Source: Melastoma dodecandrum
Taxonomy: Eukaryota > Streptophyta > Magnoliopsida > Myrtales > Melastomataceae
Direction: 5' to 3'
DNA length: 64,000 nucleotides
NCBI GenBank assembly: GCA_029817715.1
Contig: JARUPY010000290.1
Coordinates: 2,480,001 to 2,544,000, forward strand
Below are positions 35,201-46,204 of this stretch, piece after piece. The translations under genes and the position numbers were made by a program. The notes beneath the pieces are model-generated. The model was given only the letters and a program-made list of their open reading frames with translations. It was not told the origin of the DNA and ran no database searches. Every line of letters begins with the position of its first letter. The first letter of the stretch is position 1.

Positions 35201-36258
35201 AGAGATATTGGCAGCTGACATACCTTTCCTTTGAAAAGAGATGCATCATACAGCCTCTCTGAACAAAGATTATAGACTTTGTATTTGTCCTGCACCAAAA
35301 GTCATTGAGTGAGCAGAACTTCCAATTTGCCCGAACTAAAACATTCATATGACAGAACTAAAACATTGATATCCTATAAAATGCAACAAGGAAAGCTAGC
35401 AATAATGTGCATGCAGAAAGTTGAGCCTCCCACAAAGTCTTGTCATACCTTGTGATGTGTTTCGAAAAATCTGATTACTTCTTCCATATGATTGCGATAA
35501 AATCCCTGCAGAACAACAATTTCTCTCACAAACCCTCATAACCACACCTAACCGACTAATCATTCATTGCCTTACCTCAAAATATCCAAAGAGCCCAGAG
35601 CTCATATCTCCAGCAGGAAATCCCATAGCTATAATATTCTCGGTGATGTAAGTCAAATCCAGATCAAATCCTCCTTCCTATATAATAAATGGAAATAAAA
35701 AAATTTGTGACCTAATGGCCTCGGGTACATAAAACTCGTAGATTATAAAGATTCTGAACTGAGAAAATTATACATGTTCCACACACAAGCCACAATTATG
35801 AGTATAATGTGCCAAGATACCCGATATCTTCGCTTATTTTGGGAGACCATGTGGCGTGCCTTGGTCTGCACGGCCTTTACAGCACCCTTGGACGAGTCAA
35901 GAAAACCCCTTGCAAGGGATCCGAGAACATTAGACTGAGCAGGATCACCTGAGGATCCTTCACCAACATCGTGGTTTCCAGGAGCTGTAGGAGGAAAACG
36001 TATCCCTATACCACTAGTGATTCTGGCCAGGGATGCCATACCAGAATTTTCTGTCTGTGACGAACCTTGGGAGGCCGATAGGGATTGAGGAAGCTTTAAA
36101 TTTTTAGCCCATGAGGATATGCCAGAGGAAGAAAAGAAAGAGGGAAGATTGTTCCCAGATTTATCTACTTCAAAGGTAGCAGGGGCTGGCGATCCCACCT
36201 CAGAAGATTCTGAAGGAGATTGCGAGACTTCGGAAGGTGACTGAGAAGACGAATCCAT
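32284..36258 (-). CDS. PTEN2: PTEN2-type phosphoinositide/protein phosphatase
   Basis: Lipid and protein phosphatase removing the 3-phosphate of phosphoinositides; plant PTEN2 also binds phosphatidic acid. Twelve coding exons on the minus strand, from the start: 35821-36258, 35576-35677, 35449-35505, 35224-35289, 34513-34689, 34264-34350, 34118-34182, 33958-34034, 33502-33548, 33277-33407, 32956-33025, 32284-32838; total 1872 nt, 623 residues, all phases consistent. A serine-rich N-terminal extension (about 1-140) typical of plant PTEN2 precedes the phosphatase domain. The P-loop is HCKAGMARTG with catalytic C261 and R267, where human PTEN has KG for MA; this is normal in plant PTEN2. A C2-type domain follows (about 330-490), then a long acidic, serine/threonine-rich tail ending DLESD. 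Arabidopsis PTEN2A is similar in length. Confidence 0.95.
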
Positions 36259-38595
36259 TGATTAAGTTTCCAGTTGCACCTTGCCAGATGAACGAACTTT
36301 CAGAAACCCAGCCTGCTTTACAAACAAGCCAATTTCAGATAAAACATCAAGACTCCCCTACACATAACTACAACAAGATTAGTAACATATTCAACTATCC
36401 TAGCAAAAATCCCCCTATAATTTAATCCAAAAGGCAACAACGGTTGAAAACCCCATTTCCTTTTATGAAGATCAAATAACTGAGTACAAATCCAACACTA
36501 CGCTCCATTTACTGCATTTGAAAAATCATTGAGAAACAAGATTCTTTCGAGACGCAATACACCAACATTGCTACACTAAATGCTGCTTTAATCGCAGTAC
36601 ACAATGGCCCTGTATTTTTAACTTGTCGAGAAGCCAATCAGCCAAACAACCGTCTCTGGCCAAGAAACAGATAAAATATAGCACGCACTCATCGCGCAAT
36701 GGCAGGTAATCAATCCCCCGAAAATTTCCCCATCGGAAATCCCTATAACACCACCGCCACACCAAGAACCCGACCCAGCCGCGAGACGCGAGATCCCACC
36801 CACCCGAAGAACACATTCCAACCGACCAACCATAACTGCAGTCGCAACATCCAAAACCGAAACGAATCCGACATGGCGTCATCGGATCAAGGCATACGGA
36901 AAATGGAAAGAAATAAAAACCCTAGAAATGAGAGAAGGTCGCGAGAAACGAAGGCATCGAATTGACGTACGGGGAGACCGAGCGGATCTGATCGAGAAAG
37001 ATGGAGGATTGGATTCGAGATCTTGATCTTGTTAGGGTTCGAACGATGAAAGGGCGGAAAATGTCGCTACGAGGACGCGAGTGTTGTGTGTTTAGGACCT
37101 TTTTTCCTTTCTGGGTATGCGAACCTGATTATGTGACGTCACGACGACGTAACCCGTCCACCCATCGCCGGTCTGATTGTACGAGGTTAACCGGTTCTGT
37201 TATATCATCCGACAAACACGACATGCTGCACATCTCGGTCAAGTCCGGTTCCCCGCCAGTTGATCCCTACACTCTGCAGCTCAACGACCACCTCCTGCTC
37301 CCCGTGATGAGCTCCGGCTATTTTCGGCCATTTGTAAGGAAATTGTCCGTTACGAGGGATTGTGACTTATTATGATTAGTTTTTTTAAAAAAATTTTCAA
37401 ATGTGTTCAGAAATTATCTATTTAACTTTTTTAAATTATTTATCGACTTTTAATTTACTAAATATTCCAAGTGAAAAAAAGTTCTAAATTTTTTGAAATC
37501 ACAATTTCTAACTATAATAAACAACGACTTTCTAGTAATTGAAAATTAGAAAGTAAATTTTAGGAATATCAAATTAATTTTGATAAATATAAAATTTTTC
37601 TAATTACGATAACAATTGTTTTCCACACCAAGGTGCAAATTTATACAATGCTTGAATTTGATGTGCCGGTAAAGGGCGTGTATGGTCACCGGATGATTTC
37701 TACGAAATTGAGGGTTACACGTTTTGGCTGCAGGCTTAGAAATAAATTTAAGTGGTGAAATATTTCAAGAAATATTTCATTCACTTTTAAAATTAACGTC
37801 CACTTTGAATTTAATTCGTAAAAAATTCAGTGTTTTTAACGTCGAATTCTTCCCAAAATATCAAAACTCTCTTTAAAGAGGTCTAATTTGGTGTTTTAAA
37901 CATTGAATTATCTGACTTTTTTCGATGAAGTCAATGTTATAAATATCAAATTAAGGACATTATTATTACTTTTATTTTGCGAAATATTTTTTTCGTTTAA
38001 CTGACTATTTTGAAACGTACCTCCACTGCAAGCTAGCCATCACCACACGGCTTTGTGATTGCCTTTACAATGACATTCTTCGAAGGATGCCGGATCCCTA
38101 AATCCCCACCACTGCTTTTCTACTGAATCGTAATCTCTACTTCACTGAGGAATCAGATCGCCCATATCGATAGATTCAGCTACGTTCCTTTTCGCTTTCG
38201 ACAATCGAGTATGCTTCGATCTTCGCTTATCCCTTAATTTTCAGCTCCCTACTTTGATCCATCTCCCTTTCTTTGTAGTTCATGTATTAGCGATACAAGG
38301 GCAAAAAGAGGGCCTGCAGCCCACAGCATCGAGCTGTCTACGAGCTGAATTGTTACGGGTGTGCATCAGGACAGCTTAGATGTCTGTGACATAACAGATG
38401 GAAAACACGAAGTTGTCGGAATTCTCATTGAACTGAGATTCTGTTACAATTTTAAATGACCCACATCTGCAGAACTCAACAAATCTACGTACATAACACA
38501 ACATCCAAACCAAATCCTTCATTAAATTTTGTTCGTGGGCCAGAGAACGTGTCTCCAAACCATAAGGAACCATCCATCTTGCACCTTCCTTTGTC
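36259..38595. other. PTEN2 leader/promoter and intergenic spacer
   Basis: From 36259 to about 37030 is the likely PTEN2 5' UTR, probably with an intron (TACG|GTCAAT-like signals near 36965 on the minus strand are uncertain). 37380-38040 is very AT-rich with no gene. 38090-38290 is pyrimidine-rich and leader-like on the plus strand, but no coding exon follows. 38300-38595 is the protease 3' region. Confidence 0.5.
37134..37141. promoter_or_regulatory. Palindromic TGACGTCA (bZIP/CRE-type) site
   Basis: Perfect 8-bp TGACGTCA, followed closely by CGACGACGTAAC. It is located about 880 bp upstream of the PTEN2 ATG and near the probable transcription start. It matches the binding site of TGA-class and other bZIP factors; function not shown. 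Confidence 0.5.
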
Positions 38596-40014
38596 TTAAG
38601 CGCTGCTGACGAGATCAGAGTTGCCACTGACCACCATCTCTGCTGTAGCAGTGGGGTTCTTGCTGGTCTTGACAGGGTATGAGGCCTCCATCGCGATTCC
38701 GCACTTGACAAAGTAGTTGTTGGCGATGTTCCTCTCCATCTTTATGTACCCATTCTCTCCCCAACTGCTTCCCCATGAGTTCCTCACCAGCCGGTAATCA
38801 TGCCCATGCTCCCTGCCGTAGTCAACCGCGATCACTCCATGGTCAAGTGCTGTGCCACATTTGCCAGTGAAGACACCCTGCATGGCGGATAAATCGTTTC
38901 AACACAATTAATCATTGGCTTGTGCAGAAGGAACTCTGATGTAATAAGCACACATCTTACTGCATGACAGAGCTGGAATTCCCGGCCGCTAGCTTCAATG
39001 GCAACACTAACTGGCTGGTGTGCAACAGCCTTCTCGAGGGCCCGCTCGTTAAAGGGAGGAACATCCTCAAACCCATCAATGCTCGCGACTTTCGAATTAA
39101 CCTGCCATTAATAACAACCTGAAACCATCAACAACCAACCGCCAATCATGGTTCTACTAGAACCGATGCTTTGTTCGATAGCTTACCCTTTTGGGATCGC
39201 AGGTTCCATCGGTGCCCTTGTAAGGATAATCCTTCTCAGTATCAATGCCACCATTTTCGATGATGAACTGGAAGGCATAGTCCATGAGGCCGCCGTTGCA
39301 GCCAGAGTCGTAGGACCTGTCGCAATCCATGAGCTACTACTCCGACAGGGAGATGAGTTCCCCAGTGACGATCTGGTTGATGCCCTCGACCACAGCAATG
39401 GTCGAAAATGCCCAGCAGCTTCCTACTCAACCGAGTTAGAGAATCACAAAAACCGATCAGCTCCTCTCGTAACCAAATCAACTAAGCACCAAATTCGAAA
39501 ACTACCTCCGAGCGAATACTACTACCACTCCAGACGAAACCACAAATCCCAAGGGTAACAGTAATTATGCAGGGGCATTACCGCAGGAGCCCTGATCCTT
39601 GACCGGATTGACAGCGCCACGGGTCCTCCAATCCACCATAGAGGGCAGCATATCGTCGGGCCGGGCGGCATACCTATAGCTGGCTCGAGAAGCCTTGGCT
39701 ACCCTCCTCCGAGGATCACTCCTGGTGCCAAGGAATGTCGCACGGTACTCCTCATTTGTAAGGTCGGCAAACTTGTTCATCCCGAGCCTGTAAGTCCGGT
39801 TCTCGACGGCATTGCACTCGTCAACGAACCTAAGGTTGTCCTTGAAGATCTCGAACCTCCTGTCCCTCTCCCCGATCCCGTTGTACGCCTTGCCGTGCCT
39901 CCCGAGCCAGATTTCGTACATCTCCGCGACCTCTGCGTCGGTCCTCGCGGAACAAACTACAGCGACCACCGACAGGAGGAGGGAGACGAAGAGGGTCGTC
40001 GAGAGATTGGCCAT
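38596..40014 (-). pseudogene. Papain-type cysteine protease with two in-frame stops
   Basis: Clan CA C1A protease, vacuolar/apoplastic, synthesised as a zymogen. Four exons: 39582-40014, 39187-39422, 38961-39101, 38596-38877; total 1092 nt, 364 codons, phases consistent. Signal peptide about 1-24; I29 inhibitor prodomain about 32-90 with the ERFNIN-like [10 protein letters not shown]; mature start near PSMVDWR. The active-site block QGSCGSCWAFS spans intron 1 intact (catalytic C147); LDHG histidine and RNSWG asparagine are present in exon 4. However, exon 2 reads two adjacent TAG codons (minus strand, plus 39334-39339) at codons 173-174, replacing the conserved Gln-Glu of the SLSEQEL motif, so the product would stop 26 residues past the catalytic cysteine. 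Reading frame and similarity resume right after. No granulin domain. Either a recent pseudogene or a sequence error. Confidence 0.8.
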
Positions 40015-40216
40015 CTGGGGAAGGGAAGGGCTAAAGATTGGATATTGGAGAGGGTTGGGGTTGGAGACAGATGGTGGGTTTGGGGGATGGGGGGCCGGAG
40101 TAAATGTAGTTTGGGAAAAGGAAAGAATCCAACCTCGGAATTGGGACTTGGGAGGAGAAACGAGGAAGAAGAGGGGGGAAATGGGAATGGAATCCAACGT
40201 GGGCTGAGTCGAGTGG

Positions 40217-43200
40217 GTGGGGAGTAGAGGTGGCAGACGAGCGAGCCGAGCCTATCAAGGCCCGGCTCATCGAGCCTGTCGAGCTTAGCGAGCCGAGCTC
40301 AACAAGCCTAACGAGCCAATCCGAAATTTTTTTTAACCCGAGAAGGCTCGCGAGCCACGAGCCGAACGAGCCAAGTCGAGCCGAGTCGAGCCGCGCCTAA
40401 CGAGCTCAACCGACACAAATAAAATTATTTTTTATAAAAATAATAATTATAAAATTAATTTTATAAATTGTATATTACATACAAATTTTTAGCCGAAAAA
40501 AAATTTAAGTATACAACTAATAATTTGACATTTGCATCACTACAAATTACATACATCCCAACTAGGTTGGCACCCATGTAATTGTCAATCATGTACAAAA
40601 TGTCAAAAAAGTTACAATGTTAATCTTCAACATCCAAATTTTTAAATACTTCAAGTATTTCGTCCTCTCGTTGTTGGTTTCTCGTAATGGCGTTGTTCCA
40701 ATCTTTCATGCAAATGAGAGCTTCCACGAGATCGGGTGCTAGTCGTCCTCGGCGTTCATCGTACACACGTCCACCTGCACTAAAAGCAGACTCCGATGCT
40801 ACGGTAGAGACCGGAGGTGTTAGTAGATCACGTGCCATTATAGAAAGAATATGATACGTGGTGGAAAATGTTTTCCACCAATCTAAAATATCAAAGTTTT
40901 GTTCGCGTGAAAAGTGATATCGAGTGTCAAAATAAATGTCTAGTTCATTTCTCATAGAACTAGAGTGAACATCTGTTTCTAGTTGACTCCAAATATCTTC
41001 AATACCAAATTGAGAATGCACAATATTTCCACCTCCACTGCTTGAACTAGCATGTGATGAAACACCAACATGTAAACGAGAAACATCATAATATTTAGAT
41101 TCATAAGAAGAAAATAAACTGGCAATACCATTAGTTATTTGATCATCAGAAACTTTAGGAGTAGTTTGTAAATTGTGAGAAATTTTATTAACCATAAGAC
41201 ATACTCCTCTTAATTTATATCTAGGATCCATAATGCATGCATAACAAAAAATAGAAGGAATATCAAGCCAATATTTTTTAAATTTTGTTTCCATTTTATT
41301 AAGTATTTCTCTAAATTCTTCTATTTGTCGATATCTTGCAAAATTACTAGTTAAGTTTATAAAAATTGGGAGAACAAGATGAGAAGTGGGATAATAAACT
41401 CCCGAGCATTCATTTGTAGCATCATAAAACGGTTTTAAAAAGTCAAGAAATATATTAGCTACATCGCAAATAGATTTATCAAGGTTAATATTTGATGTTT
41501 TCTCATTAATATAAGCACAAATAATCTGCCAATATGGTCGGGCATTTTCTAACATTAAATAAGTCGAATTCCATCTGTTTTCTACATCGGTTTTTAATTT
41601 TCGTGGTTTTAGTTGAGCAGCTTTACAATAATCTCTATATTCTTGTTGCCTGGAATTAGACCCAATTATATAAGAAATTGCTGTCCTAATTGATTCAATG
41701 TGAGGTGCAACAAATGTCATACCATCTTTAACAACTAAATTTAAAATATGACAAACACATCGCATATGAAAAAGAGAATCGTATGTAGTATTTAATTGAA
41801 AATAGTTTTTAAAATGTGAAACAACAACATCGTTAGCACTAGCATTATCAAGTGTTATGCTAAATATTCTATCTTGAATATTATATTCTTGTAAAATCGT
41901 TACAATATATTTATAAATAGTAATACCAGTGTGAGGATATTCACAATTACGAAATCCTAAAATTCTTTTATTTAATTGCCAAGAGTCATTAATAAAATGA
42001 GAAGTTACTACGACATAACCTATAGAATTGCGTGCACTCCACAAATCAGAGGTGATACAAATACACATTGCAGGAGCACTTGCAAAAAATGAAATTACTT
42101 CATTCTTCATATTATTAAACATTTTAATAATATCGTTTCTAATTGTACTTCTAGTAACACGCTTAAAATTAGGAGTGGCATATTCTTTCATAAAATTTTC
42201 AAATTCAACACTATCCATAAAGGCTAAAGGCAACTCGCATTGTGCTACAAGTTTAGCTATTCCTTCTCTCATTTTATCTTGTGAATAAGAAAACATGCCA
42301 CTACCACTAGCATCTAATACTTTTTGTCTAGGATTTTTACTTTGTTCGTTTAAGTGACATTTTTCATAATGCCTACCAAGTGTGCTCGTTGAACTACCTG
42401 AAGTATAAGAATAATTTTTAATACAATAATTGCATTGAGCCCTAGATTCTATCTTTCCACCAATTTTAATTTCTATCGTTTTAAAATGTTTCCATACTTC
42501 TGACGTTTTATTTCTTTTTCTTTGAGGCGATGAGGTGGATGCGGATGCTTGTGTACAAGATTGTCCTATTGAAAATGAAGCATTTATTTCCCTAAGTTCG
42601 TCAACATCATCATTAATATTATAATTATGTGGATCCATAACAAACAATAACAAAATCTTATAAATAAATTCCAAATAAATAAATGATACCGTCACCGAAA
42701 CTCCAATTAATGAACAATAGCTTGTTGCCGCTTGCCGATATCGAGAGGAGAGCACTAGATCACGATTAATTGATAGAGAGCAAGAGAAGAAGAGAATAAG
42801 AGAGGAAGAGTTTGTTTGTAAAAAATTTTATGAGTTTGGTGGTATTTATAGCGGAATTTTTTTTTTTAAATTAAAAAGAAAAAAAATGTTACAAATGGTA
42901 ACATTACCGTTGAAAAATAACAAAAAAAAATCCAACGGTCATTTGACCGTTGGAAAAAAAATTAAAAAAAATAATAATTTTTTAATCCGGCTCGCGAGCC
43001 GGCCCGATAACAGGCTCGCGAGCCGGCTCGCTAGCCCGGTACACCTGGCTCCCCAACCCGGGGCTCGCGAGCCCATCTAGCTGGCTCGGCTCGGCTCGTC
43101 GACGATTGCCCGAGCCGAGCCAGCCCGTGTATCGGGCAGAGCCGAAGCTCGGATCGCTACAGTACGAGCCGAGCGGGCGAGCTGCCGAGCCAGCCCGCCC

Positions 43201-43222
43201 GTTTGCCACCTCTAGTGGGGAG
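40217..43222. mobile_element. Complete hAT transposon with perfect 8-bp TSD
   Basis: Element at 40225-43214 (2990 bp). The ends are inverted: TAGAGGTGGCAGACGAGCGA at the left and TAGAGGTGGCAAACGGGCGG read inward from the right, about 25 bp, differing mainly by transitions. Target duplication GTGGGGAG at 40217-40224 and 43215-43222 is perfect. Both subterminal regions (40240-40410, 42990-43200) are packed with GAGCC/GGCTCG motifs, likely transposase sites. It carries one long transposase frame. The perfect duplication and open frame suggest a young, possibly autonomous copy. Confidence 0.96.
40620..42638 (-). CDS. hAT transposase (zinc-finger BED, RICESLEEPER-like)
   Basis: 672-residue DNA transposase in one uninterrupted exon. 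The ATG at 42638 (MDPHNYNIND) is preferred; the frame extends 39 codons further upstream without similarity. BED zinc finger about 40-110 (VWKHFK, CNYC, HYEKCH). The central region has TSDLWSARN with the catalytic-type Asp and a following CVCHILNLVV stretch. The C-terminal dimerisation domain has DWWKT and SESAFSAGGRV, the signature of plant hAT transposases such as RICESLEEPER and DAYSLEEPER. It could also be read as a domesticated gene, but the surrounding TIRs and TSD show it is a transposon gene. No intron or stop seen. AT-rich codon use contrasts with the host genes. Confidence 0.95.
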   Translation of the reverse strand: MDPHNYNINDDVDELREINASFSIGQSCTQASASTSSPQRKRNKTSEVWKHFKTIEIKIGGKIESRAQCNYCIKNYSYTSGSSTSTLGRHYEKCHLNEQSKNPRQKVLDASGSGMFSYSQDKMREGIAKLVAQCELPLAFMDSVEFENFMKEYATPNFKRVTRSTIRNDIIKMFNNMKNEVISFFASAPAMCICITSDLWSARNSIGYVVVTSHFINDSWQLNKRILGFRNCEYPHTGITIYKYIVTILQEYNIQDRIFSITLDNASANDVVVSHFKNYFQLNTTYDSLFHMRCVCHILNLVVKDGMTFVAPHIESIRTAISYIIGSNSRQQEYRDYCKAAQLKPRKLKTDVENRWNSTYLMLENARPYWQIICAYINEKTSNINLDKSICDVANIFLDFLKPFYDATNECSGVYYPTSHLVLPIFINLTSNFARYRQIEEFREILNKMETKFKKYWLDIPSIFCYACIMDPRYKLRGVCLMVNKISHNLQTTPKVSDDQITNGIASLFSSYESKYYDVSRLHVGVSSHASSSSGGGNIVHSQFGIEDIWSQLETDVHSSSMRNELDIYFDTRYHFSREQNFDILDWWKTFSTTYHILSIMARDLLTPPVSTVASESAFSAGGRVYDERRGRLAPDLVEALICMKDWNNAITRNQQREDEILEVFKNLDVED

Positions 43223-44374
43223 ACAGACGGACAGAGACAGATACATACGATAGACAGACAGCAAGCGACAGACGAGAGTGGGACACGGTGGGACCTTTAA
43301 GTGAGTACGAAAAATATTTCATACTTTACTAAAACAATTTATTAAAGTAAGAAAATAATTTCGTAAATTACAACACTTTTTAAAATTTTATAAATTCATT
43401 TAGGATTTTTTATACTTTATGAAATAATAATCGTTAAATTAAAATTTTTTTCAAAATTTACTATCGCTCATTTTTTACCGAATAAAAAAATTGTACATAA
43501 GAAATTTCTTTCATAAAGTATGAATGTAATTAGACTACCTAAAATTTAATGAGCCCCCGTGAGTTCTTTAGTAAAGTACCAAAAAGTTTTTTTATGTACA
43601 AATTTTTTCATAGAGTACGAAATATTTTAATTGAATTTCGTAAAACTTAACAAAACCCGTATCAGTACTTTCGTATTATACAAAAAATCTTTAGTAAAAT
43701 TTAATGAAACTTATTTAATAAAATATGAAAAGTGTATGTTTTACGAAAAAATTTTCACAAAATACGAAAAATTTAAAATTGGCTAGTAAAATTTTACAAA
43801 GCCTATTATTTGAGATTTTTCTTACTCTACTCTTTTTTTTTGTAACGCACGAAACGTCCCGCATATGGGACTTTAATAGTAAAAATTTACGAAAAAAATT
43901 TCATACATTTCAAAAAAATCAAAGTAGAGTTATAAATAGACTCATAAAATATTATGAAGCTAATTTAAGGTTTTTCGCACTTTACTAAAATATTTTCATC
44001 CTTACGTAACGTCCCACGCACAAGACTTTTAGCCGTATCCGAAGAGTGGGTCGGACTTACTCTCGACGATAAGGGGGGAAAAAGATGAGAAAAATTCGAG
44101 GCTAAAAGTAAAAGGAGTGTTTTCAGTTTTGAAACGGTTAACCTCCACCAATGCGAGATTAGCGTCTCAAACCACAAGATACTCCCGATTAATTAATTGA
44201 TCAGTTAGCAAGGGTTTTTAGAGTTTCCCGCAAGGGTTTTTGCTGTTATTATTAATTTATAATATTATATATCTCTCCTTCCATCCTTCAATCTACGAGT
44301 TTATGAAGGAAAAAAACGATTTTTTGCTAGCGGACTATGTTGGTGGACTAACTATAAAGTTTGGTGACTTTTAT
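43223..44374. other. Former protease promoter and AT-rich degenerate repeat
   Basis: 43223-43300 (ACAGAC-rich) is the continuation of the protease 5' region beyond the hAT insertion. 43305-44000 is AT-rich and repeatedly uses motifs such as TACGAAA, TTTACTAAA and AAATTTTT in both orientations, resembling a decayed low-complexity or tandem repeat. No gene. Confidence 0.5.
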
Positions 44375-45715
44375 TGGCCAAATGATCGATTCTATCCAAA
44401 GTTTCGCCATTTTTTCGATTTACCTTGAATTTTTTAAAATATTATCATGTATCCTGACATTTGACTATTATATTAATTTTAACCACCGTTAATGGGACGA
44501 CGGAATCCTACTTTACGCCCAGCTGCAACTAACTTCGCTTACCGTTAAACTCCTCCCACGCCCCTTCCACCATCCCTTCCTTCTCGTCCTTCCCCCCTCG
44601 TTAAAAAAAAGTCAGATTGTATAATGATCCGCGGATGACGTGGCAAGGAACGGAAAAAGTCGACACTCCTCCTCCTCCTCACCTTGTTCTCCTTGATCGA
44701 ACACAGGGAGTAGAGCGCGGTGGCCGCGTCCTTCTTTCCTCGGGAGATGCCCGTCTCCAGGAGCTCCACCAACGGGAGGATTGCCCCCCACGGCCGATGG
44801 CCGCCTTGTTCTCCTCGACCTGAGACAACCAAAGGAGGGCGCAGGCCGCGTTCTCCCTCGCAGTGGCCGTGCCTGACTTCAGAGCCCTCACGAGGGGCTT
44901 GATTGCGCCCAAGGAAACGATCAAACCCTTGTTATCGTCGCACAGGGACAGGTTAAGGAGGCGGTGATGCAATACTCCTGCAATTGGGGGTTGGAGGACG
45001 AGATCAGCGAGACCAGAGGCTTGATGGCGCCGGCCCTGGCGATCCTGGAGCGAATATCGGGCTTGTTCTTTGTGAGTAGGCGGAGCTCGAGGGCGGCGCG
45101 CCTGCGAAGGTCGAGGGGGAGGGAGGGGTCGAGGTCGGAGATGAGGGAGAGGATGCGCTCGTCGGAATTGCATGGGACGAGGAGGAGGTGGGTGTTGTGG
45201 GGGGAGGAGAAGCTTCCAGAGCGATCGCTGTTGCAGTCACTGAAGGGGGAGTAGACGGGGGATGTGGAGGGAGAAGAGGAGGAAGAGGAGGAGGAGTTGG
45301 CGTCATAGTCGATGGAGAGGTCGCGCAAGGTCGGGGCCATGCAGGAGAAGTCTGGGGGACTCTCCGTGTCCATTGAAGCCTGATCGGGTTTTTGGGTTGA
45401 TGAGAGGATGGTCGGTGCCGAGGAATGTAAGGTGCAACAAAAGCTGAAGCCGAAGAAGTAGGGGAAGAAGGAAGGAAGGAGTGGCGCACGTGAGAAGATT
45501 TTGTCACCTGATCGGGCATTGATTTGAGAATTTAAAGGTGGACAAACAGAGTTATTGTCACCTGGGCGCCATGTAGGATTCCGTTGTCCCCTTTGGTTAA
45601 CGGTGGTTAAAATTGATATAACAGTCAAATGTTATGATGCGTGATGATATTTTGAAAAGTTCAAGGTAGATCGGAAAAAAACGTCCAAACATTAGGATAG
45701 AATTGATCATTTGAC
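44375..45715. mobile_element. Pack-MULE-like element carrying an ARM-repeat gene fragment
   Basis: Two long imperfect inverted repeats bracket a gene fragment: left arm about 44375-44520, right arm about 45562-45715. Matching segments include TTTTAACCACCGTTAA (left) with its complement TTAACGGTGGTTAAAA (right), CATTTGACTATTATAT vs CATTTGACTGTTATAT, and CGGAATCCTAC in both. Arms of roughly 150 bp around a captured host sequence are the mark of a Mutator-like Pack-MULE. The 9-bp target duplication was not resolved, so borders may extend about 30 bp further (to about 44345 and 45745). Confidence 0.75.
44683..45373 (-). pseudogene. ARM-repeat (U-box protein 4-like) gene fragment
   Basis: The 5' part of a plant ARM-repeat protein resembling the small PUB4-like/ARM proteins. 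It opens at ATG 45373 (MDTESPPDFSCMAPTLRDLS), a serine-rich segment follows, then ARM repeats with LDLRRRAALELRLLTKNKPD and RSRIARAGAIKPLVSLI. The frame breaks near 44957-44962, continues in another frame (NLSLCDDNKGLIVSLGAIKP...), breaks again in a C6 run at 44784-44789, then continues (LLETGISRGKKDAATALYSL) to ENK at 44683. Similarity then stops at AAGGTGAGG, which looks like a splice donor, and no later exon is found before the inverted-repeat arm. Two indels and the missing C-terminal repeats make it a fragment, not a working gene. Confidence 0.8.
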
Positions 45716-46204
45716 CACTTTTATTTTATAAATATTATAGACCACACTCGCGGCGTGGGCGCATCCTGGCCTTTTACCGACGGGAGGGGCAGTCGACAGT
45801 CTTTAAGTGTCTGATTTTGTTCAGGTGGACGCTGTCCCGGGGACCATGGAAGGAGAAGTTAACTAAGGGTAGTTCTCGGAATGAACGTCTCCGTCAAATG
45901 ATGACGACCCATCGCCACCACTCGCAGGCCACTGAGTGAAGTGTGATGCAACTCTAGTTGCACATGACATTGTAACTCACGTGTGATGATGTTTGGATCA
46001 TCTCCGGGCGTGACAATGACTCTCCATGCTATCAACAAGGATCGGCCGCACGTTCGGTAGCAACCGCCCGTTGTGGAAATTGATGCCGCTTCGAGTAATG
46101 CTATGGCTACTTTTACAATCGAATCAGCATCCCCAAACTGGTCCTTGCTCACCAATTGTCATTTTCAATCTGTATCATTGTATTAAAAAATTTTAAAATT
46201 GGTC
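45716..46204. other. Spacer with one unplaced minus-strand frame
   Basis: A 98-codon minus-strand frame at 45859-46155 has ordinary composition but no recognisable family. No other signal. Confidence 0.4.

Noticed and set aside
36699..37375. Plus-strand frames of 88 and 124 codons upstream of PTEN2
   Set aside because: They overlap the PTEN2 leader and promoter, lack family similarity and have no splice context.
44964..45519. Several long frames on both strands over the ARM fragment
   Set aside because: They are shadows of GC-rich ARM coding sequence; only the minus-strand frames listed carry ARM similarity.
44345..45745. 9-bp target duplication for the Pack-MULE
   Set aside because: No convincing matching 9-mers were found at the candidate borders; the element call rests on the inverted arms and the captured gene.
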